This document shows, in pieces, positions 15,112-18,217 of a stretch of DNA of 18,217 nucleotides. The notes under the pieces were generated by a model that had not been told where the DNA came from, did not search any database, and saw only the letters and a list, made by a program, of their open reading frames with translations. Origin of the DNA: UBA2730 sp022793235 (lineage in GTDB: Bacteria > Bacillota_I > Bacilli_A > RF39 > UBA660); the NCBI GenBank assembly GCA_949745755.1, contig CATJZL010000090.1:1-18217 (forward strand), given 5' to 3'. The stretch's first letter is position 1, and every line of letters starts with the position of its first letter. The position numbers were made by a program, and so were the translations under genes.

Positions 15112-15131
15112 AAAAAATATTTTACTAAAAT
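15112..15131 (-). terminator. Weak terminator-like hairpin after ksgA
   Basis: ATTTT-AGT-AAAAT followed by AT and six Ts lies 12 bases past the ksgA stop. The stem is only A-T pairs, so it may not be functional. Confidence 0.22.
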
Positions 15132-15142
15132 TCTAATAAAAC

Positions 15143-15931
15143 TTACAAAAGAGAATTACTAATAGCAACAAACACCTCCAAGGAGAGTGCCTCTGCTCGA
15201 CTAGATAAAGTATAACCATGTTCCAAAAGAACCTTTTCTACTTTAGTTAAATCATAAGATTTAAGATTATTTTTAATAGTTTTTCTTTTAAATTGAAAAC
15301 TATCTCTAACAATTCTAAAAAATAAAGAATAATCTTTTACCTCCAACAAAAAATCTCTTCTAGTAAAAGAAACAATAATACTATCTACATTAGGTACAGG
15401 AACAAATTCATATCTAGGAACCAAAAATAATGCACATCTTTCATAAAAATAATCCAAATAAACACTAATAGAAGAATAATTTCGACTACCACACAAAGCA
15501 CAAAGTCTCTCTCCTACCTCTTTTTGTACCATCATCACAATTTTTGATACAGAACTTTGCATTTCCATAATTTTCATAAGAATAGGTGTTGTAATATAAT
15601 AAGGAACATTAGCAATAAAATATAAATACTTATATTTATATTTTTTTATATCCATAAGAATATCTCTTCCTAAAAAATCTTCATAAATAATTTCCACATT
15701 ACTATGAACAAATTTTTTATCTAAATAAGGTTTTAAAGTAGTATCTATTTCATAGCAAAGAACATTCTTTGCATAAAGAGAAAGTTCCTCTGTAAGTACT
15801 CCCATACCAGGACCTACCTCAATAACCAAAGTATCCTCTAAAATATCACTCTCTAAAACCATTCTTTCCACAATATTTTTATTTTTAATAAAATTTTGCC
15901 CATATTTCTTCTTAAAAGTAAAATCACCCAT
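15143..15931 (-). CDS. rsmA: 16S rRNA dimethyladenosine transferase RsmA/KsgA
   Basis: This 262-residue methyltransferase dimethylates the two adjacent adenines in the 3' terminal hairpin of 16S rRNA (A1518 and A1519 in E. coli numbering), using S-adenosylmethionine, late in 30S assembly; its loss gives kasugamycin resistance. It shows the family start KKKYGQNFIKN (8-17), the SAM motif EVGPGMGVLTEEL (38-50), acidic motif CYEID (59-63), catalytic NVPY (108-111) followed by YITTPILMK, then QKEVGERL and the C-terminal VPVPNVDSIIVSF and FQFKRKTIKNNL blocks. Length is close to the usual 260-290. I prefer ATG 15931 over GTG 15943 because AGGTGGTGAT, nearly the full anti-Shine-Dalgarno complement, precedes it. 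It is followed by yabG as in B. subtilis. Confidence 0.97.
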   Translation of the reverse strand: MGDFTFKKKYGQNFIKNKNIVERMVLESDILEDTLVIEVGPGMGVLTEELSLYAKNVLCYEIDTTLKPYLDKKFVHSNVEIIYEDFLGRDILMDIKKYKYKYLYFIANVPYYITTPILMKIMEMQSSVSKIVMMVQKEVGERLCALCGSRNYSSISVYLDYFYERCALFLVPRYEFVPVPNVDSIIVSFTRRDFLLEVKDYSLFFRIVRDSFQFKRKTIKNNLKSYDLTKVEKVLLEHGYTLSSRAEALSLEVFVAISNSLL

Positions 15932-15947
15932 CACTATCACCACCTAA

Positions 15948-15976
15948 ATCATAGCAAAAAAAAAAGAGATTAGCAA
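15948..15976 (-). promoter_or_regulatory. Promoter of ksgA overlapping the upstream terminator
   Basis: TTGCTA (15976-15971), a 17-bp spacer made largely of the terminator T-run, and TGC-TATGAT (15956-15948) form a sigma-A promoter with an extended -10. The predicted start near 15941 would leave only about 10 nt before ATG 15931 and would cut into the ribosome binding site, which is a reason for caution. Confidence 0.45.
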
Positions 15977-15988
15977 TTAAATAACCTC
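15956..15988 (-). terminator. Intrinsic terminator of the membrane-protein gene run
   Basis: GAGGTTA pairs with TAATCTC (7 bp with one G-U) across a 9-nt loop, followed by ten Ts. The stop codon of the upstream gene (15977-15979) lies in the loop. Confidence 0.75.
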
Positions 15989-16636
15989 ATCATCAGATAT
16001 CTCTTTAGTAACAACAACATCCTCTCCTAGATTACTCTCTTTCTCCTCTTCCTGAATGATGTTGATAACATTTCTAGTATCTTTATGATTACCCTTTTCT
16101 TCATCATTAATAATTTGAACAACTGGTTGCTCATCTTTTTTAGAGATAACCTTCTTACCTTTTTTATCACTCTTATTATGAGAAATCTTAACTTTCTTCA
16201 CACTCTTATATGCAGCCATATCATTAGGAATAAACATAAATACTAAATTACTAACAGCAAGACCATATAACATAATATTATTAAAAGCTAGATAATCATT
16301 AAAGTAGTTAAAATTAACACCCATCTTTTGAATACTATTAAACAACATATTGGTATCAAAGATAGCTCGATAAATGACCACTAAATTTGTTCCAAAAACC
16401 AAACAACAAGTAATATTAAAGAAAATATTTTTTCTTACATACTCTCTATTTAAACAAAAACTAATTACAAACATCACTAAAAGTACAAAATATGGTAAAA
16501 AAACATTAAGTGATTGTGTAATATCCTTTTCAAGTCTCGTATATAATTTAAGAACTACAAATAGTGTAGAACCAAATGCTGCTAATAGTAAAATATATTT
16601 TAGAAATGAAAATAAAACATTAAGTAATTTTTTCAT
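15977..16636 (-). CDS. Four-helix membrane protein with long charged C-terminal tail, function unknown
   Basis: I do not recognise this 219-residue protein. It has four hydrophobic segments at about 8-30, 46-62, 71-89 and 118-137, so both ends should be cytoplasmic. The tail from 141 to 219 is first strongly basic (KKVKISHNKSDKKGKKVISKK) and then acidic (EEEKESNLGEDVV), without a domain I can name. Its ATG overlaps the stop of the upstream gene by one base (TAATG), and GGAGG lies 9 bases before it, so it is translated with that gene. It is the last gene of the run and its end forms part of a terminator. Probably it forms a membrane complex with the two preceding products; that is inference from gene order only. 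Confidence 0.8.
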   Translation of the reverse strand: MKKLLNVLFSFLKYILLLAAFGSTLFVVLKLYTRLEKDITQSLNVFLPYFVLLVMFVISFCLNREYVRKNIFFNITCCLVFGTNLVVIYRAIFDTNMLFNSIQKMGVNFNYFNDYLAFNNIMLYGLAVSNLVFMFIPNDMAAYKSVKKVKISHNKSDKKGKKVISKKDEQPVVQIINDEEKGNHKDTRNVINIIQEEEKESNLGEDVVVTKEISDDEVI

Positions 16637-17322
16637 TAAACAGCACCTCCTACAGCTTTTTTAAACCATTCAGATACATTCACAAGTAGATTAACAGAAT
16701 TTTGATAAGAATTTTCTATTCTTGTATAACTATCACGAGTCAAATTAAATATATTAATTTTATCATATTCACTGCTAAAACCAAAGCTACTATTATTTTG
16801 TAAACTACGTTTTACATAATCTAAATCATTTGTAAGTACCATAGCATTATTTTCAATAAAAGGTCGAACAGATTCAAAAGAAGCTAAACTTCCTGTATAG
16901 TTTTTCAAACTATAAAGTTGCATAGTAACGCAATCATTCACAATATCAGATTGATAATGAGTAAGCAAATTATATACATCAAGTACACTCACTTCTTTTT
17001 TAGTAAATATATCATTAGCCTTACTTGTTTCAAATGAAGAAACACACATATCAATTCTAGATTTCATAGAAAGCAAATCTGTCTGAGCTGGATGACCCCT
17101 AAAATTATTAGCATCAAAACCTGCAATATTATTTTTAACCTGTTCCAAAAGCCCCTTATTTCTTGTATAAACATCCACATAATTTTCATTTTTTACATAA
17201 GTTTCAGACACTTCTTTAGCATGATAAAAATTAAATAATATCAAGAAAAAAGCAAGACCAAAGATTAATCCAGTTACAGAATAACCTATAATACTTACAT
17301 ATTCAATTAAAAATTTCTTCAT
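16636..17322 (-). CDS. Membrane-anchored extracytoplasmic protein, function unknown
   Basis: This 228-residue protein has one N-terminal membrane anchor at about 9-32, with little positive charge before it (MKKF), followed by about 195 residues predicted to lie outside the membrane. The outer part looks mostly helical, with two cysteines (C93 and C131) that could pair, and ends WFKKAVGGAV. I see no catalytic motif and no known family. GGAGG 8 bases before the ATG lies inside the last codons of the upstream gene, and its stop overlaps the next gene, so the three genes are one translational chain. A role alongside its neighbours in the cell envelope is the most that can be inferred. Confidence 0.8.
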   Translation of the reverse strand: MKKFLIEYVSIIGYSVTGLIFGLAFFLILFNFYHAKEVSETYVKNENYVDVYTRNKGLLEQVKNNIAGFDANNFRGHPAQTDLLSMKSRIDMCVSSFETSKANDIFTKKEVSVLDVYNLLTHYQSDIVNDCVTMQLYSLKNYTGSLASFESVRPFIENNAMVLTNDLDYVKRSLQNNSSFGFSSEYDKINIFNLTRDSYTRIENSYQNSVNLLVNVSEWFKKAVGGAV

Positions 17323-17325
17323 AAT

Positions 17326-17838
17326 CTAATCCTCCAATGGCAATATTTTTAAATGATAAGTATAATGAACATCTTTTGCATAAACATCTTCATTAATCCA
17401 TACTCTCAAACTATAATTATTTGTTTCCTTGGAATCAATCTTCCTAGAAACAAGTATATTATCTGTAAAATCTGAAACCTTACCACTTTTAATAACAGAA
17501 TTATTAAGCAATAACTCATAATGTATATCATTTCTACTAATAGTATTAATTTCATTGATATTATCATAATAAACAACTTTATATGTAGCTGAAATATTAC
17601 TTTTATTATAAATTTTAAATTTATGATCTACTGCCTCGTCTTTCTCATCTATCGTTTTACTACTATTGGATAAATGAATAACCAAGCTAGAAACAATAGA
17701 AGGGTTTTTAGCATTAAACATATTATAAAATAAATAACTACAACCACAAGTTAAAAAAATTAAAATAATAAAACCTAGAAACAATATGATATTTATATTA
17801 CCATCTGAATGTCCTTTATTTTTACTTTTATTTTTCAT
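17326..17838 (-). CDS. Membrane-anchored protein with a beta-rich, TasA/camelysin-like outer domain
   Basis: This is a 170-residue protein with a basic, Asn-rich cytoplasmic start, one membrane helix (about 15-38, containing CGC) and an outer domain of about 130 residues. The outer part (FKIYNKSNISATYKVVYYDN, then IHYELLLNNSVIKSGKVSDF, then a Lys-Asn-x-x-Tyr-x-Leu-Arg-x-Trp-Ile-Asn strand) resembles a beta-sandwich found in many gut Bacillota and loosely related to TasA/camelysin proteins. That similarity is from memory of the pattern and is not certain. CGC is not a proper lipobox. ATG 17838 is preferred over GTG 17844 because AGGTGA sits 6 bases before it. It lies 10 bases from the upstream gene and 3 from the downstream one. 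Confidence 0.78.
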   Translation of the reverse strand: MKNKSKNKGHSDGNINIILFLGFIILIFLTCGCSYLFYNMFNAKNPSIVSSLVIHLSNSSKTIDEKDEAVDHKFKIYNKSNISATYKVVYYDNINEINTISRNDIHYELLLNNSVIKSGKVSDFTDNILVSRKIDSKETNNYSLRVWINEDVYAKDVHYTYHLKILPLED

Positions 17839-17848
17839 ATACACTCAC

Positions 17849-18217
17849 CTATAGAATTTCTATAAAAGAATCTATCTCCTTTTCTTCTTTTTCTCCCTTA
17901 TTTTGATCCTCTATTCTTCTTTCGTATTCACCCATACCTAAATTGCACAAGCTCTTATCTCTTAAATAATTAGCAACAATTATAATACTACAAGAAGGAG
18001 AAGAACAACTTTGTTCTAAAACGGAATCCTGTAAACAAGTAATACCTGCTCTTTCATAATGTGAAGCAACAAAAATAGTACAATCATGTCTATTTTTATT
18101 TAAGAAAATAGGTGCATCATCCTTTTTAACGACATCCATTTTTGGTAACTCCAAAGAAATATCTTGTACAATTTTTTTCTCTTTAAATGAATTATTTAAA
18201 GTCAAAGATGCATCATA
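17849..18217 (-). CDS. Unknown protein, C-terminal 122 codons (5' end outside window)
   Basis: The frame is open at the window edge (it reads Tyr-Asp-Ala-Ser before a TTG at 18205), so this is the end of a longer gene rather than a complete 118-residue protein. It has five cysteines (in HDC, ITC, QSC, PSC and SLC), short hydrophobic strands (CTIFVAS, CSIIIVANYL) and a highly charged acidic tail (EYERRIEDQNKGEKEEKEIDSFIEIL). I recognise no family. It ends 10 bases before the three membrane-protein genes and is probably in the same transcript. Confidence 0.7.
   Translation of the reverse strand, partial: YDASLTLNNSFKEKKIVQDISLELPKMDVVKKDDAPIFLNKNRHDCTIFVASHYERAGITCLQDSVLEQSCSSPSCSIIIVANYLRDKSLCNLGMGEYERRIEDQNKGEKEEKEIDSFIEIL

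Overview
The window is a strongly AT-rich chromosomal segment of an endospore-forming Bacillota. Every gene I support is on the minus strand, so transcription runs from high to low coordinates. In that direction the order is: an unknown gene cut by the window edge, three small membrane-protein genes, ksgA (rsmA), yabG, veg, one giant surface-protein gene, spoVG, yabP, yabQ, divIC and tilS (its 3' end is outside the window). This is a condensed version of the ksgA-yabG-veg ... spoVG ... yabP-yabQ-divIC ... tilS order known from Bacillus subtilis. The spore genes yabG, yabP, yabQ and spoVG imply sporulation. UGA is used as a stop and UGG as Trp, so the genetic code is standard. The giant protein carries an IgA1-protease-like (M26/ZmpB) peptidase, which suggests a host-associated, probably gut or mucosal, lineage; I cannot name a genus.

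Region 15.9-18.2 kb: a tightly coupled run of membrane-protein genes of unknown function, ending in a good intrinsic terminator, where B. subtilis has genes such as rnmV and yabE. Region 14.0-15.9 kb: ksgA, then yabG and veg, which overlap by ATGA and end at a terminator. Region 13.63-13.99 kb: a gene-free stretch with two extended -10 promoters and a possible folded leader. Region 2.0-13.63 kb: a single intact 3875-codon gene that fills the space between veg and spoVG. Region 0-1.97 kb: spoVG with two promoters and a terminator, the overlapping spore pair yabP-yabQ, then divIC with a textbook sigma-A promoter and a terminator, then tilS.

The giant protein is the outstanding feature. In order it has a signal peptide, a cohesin-like domain, an acidic Ser/Thr linker, a transmembrane helix, a second hydrophobic segment that looks like an internal signal peptide with a VFA cleavage site, a dockerin domain with two calcium-binding loops, about 18 Ig-like domains arranged as nine two-domain units, an M26-type zinc peptidase (HEFEH plus a Glu 20 residues further on) flanked by GLUG-like beta-rich modules, and a C-terminal pair of further such modules. 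A cohesin and a dockerin lie in one reading frame, separated by a possible signal-peptidase site. This suggests a precursor that could yield a membrane-held cohesin and a dockerin-bearing giant protease. That is inference, but it can be tested.

Several promoters share a TGCTAT(A/G)AT-type extended -10 element with poor -35 boxes and T-rich upstream DNA. Three terminators include the stop codon of the gene they terminate, and one of these overlaps the likely ksgA promoter.
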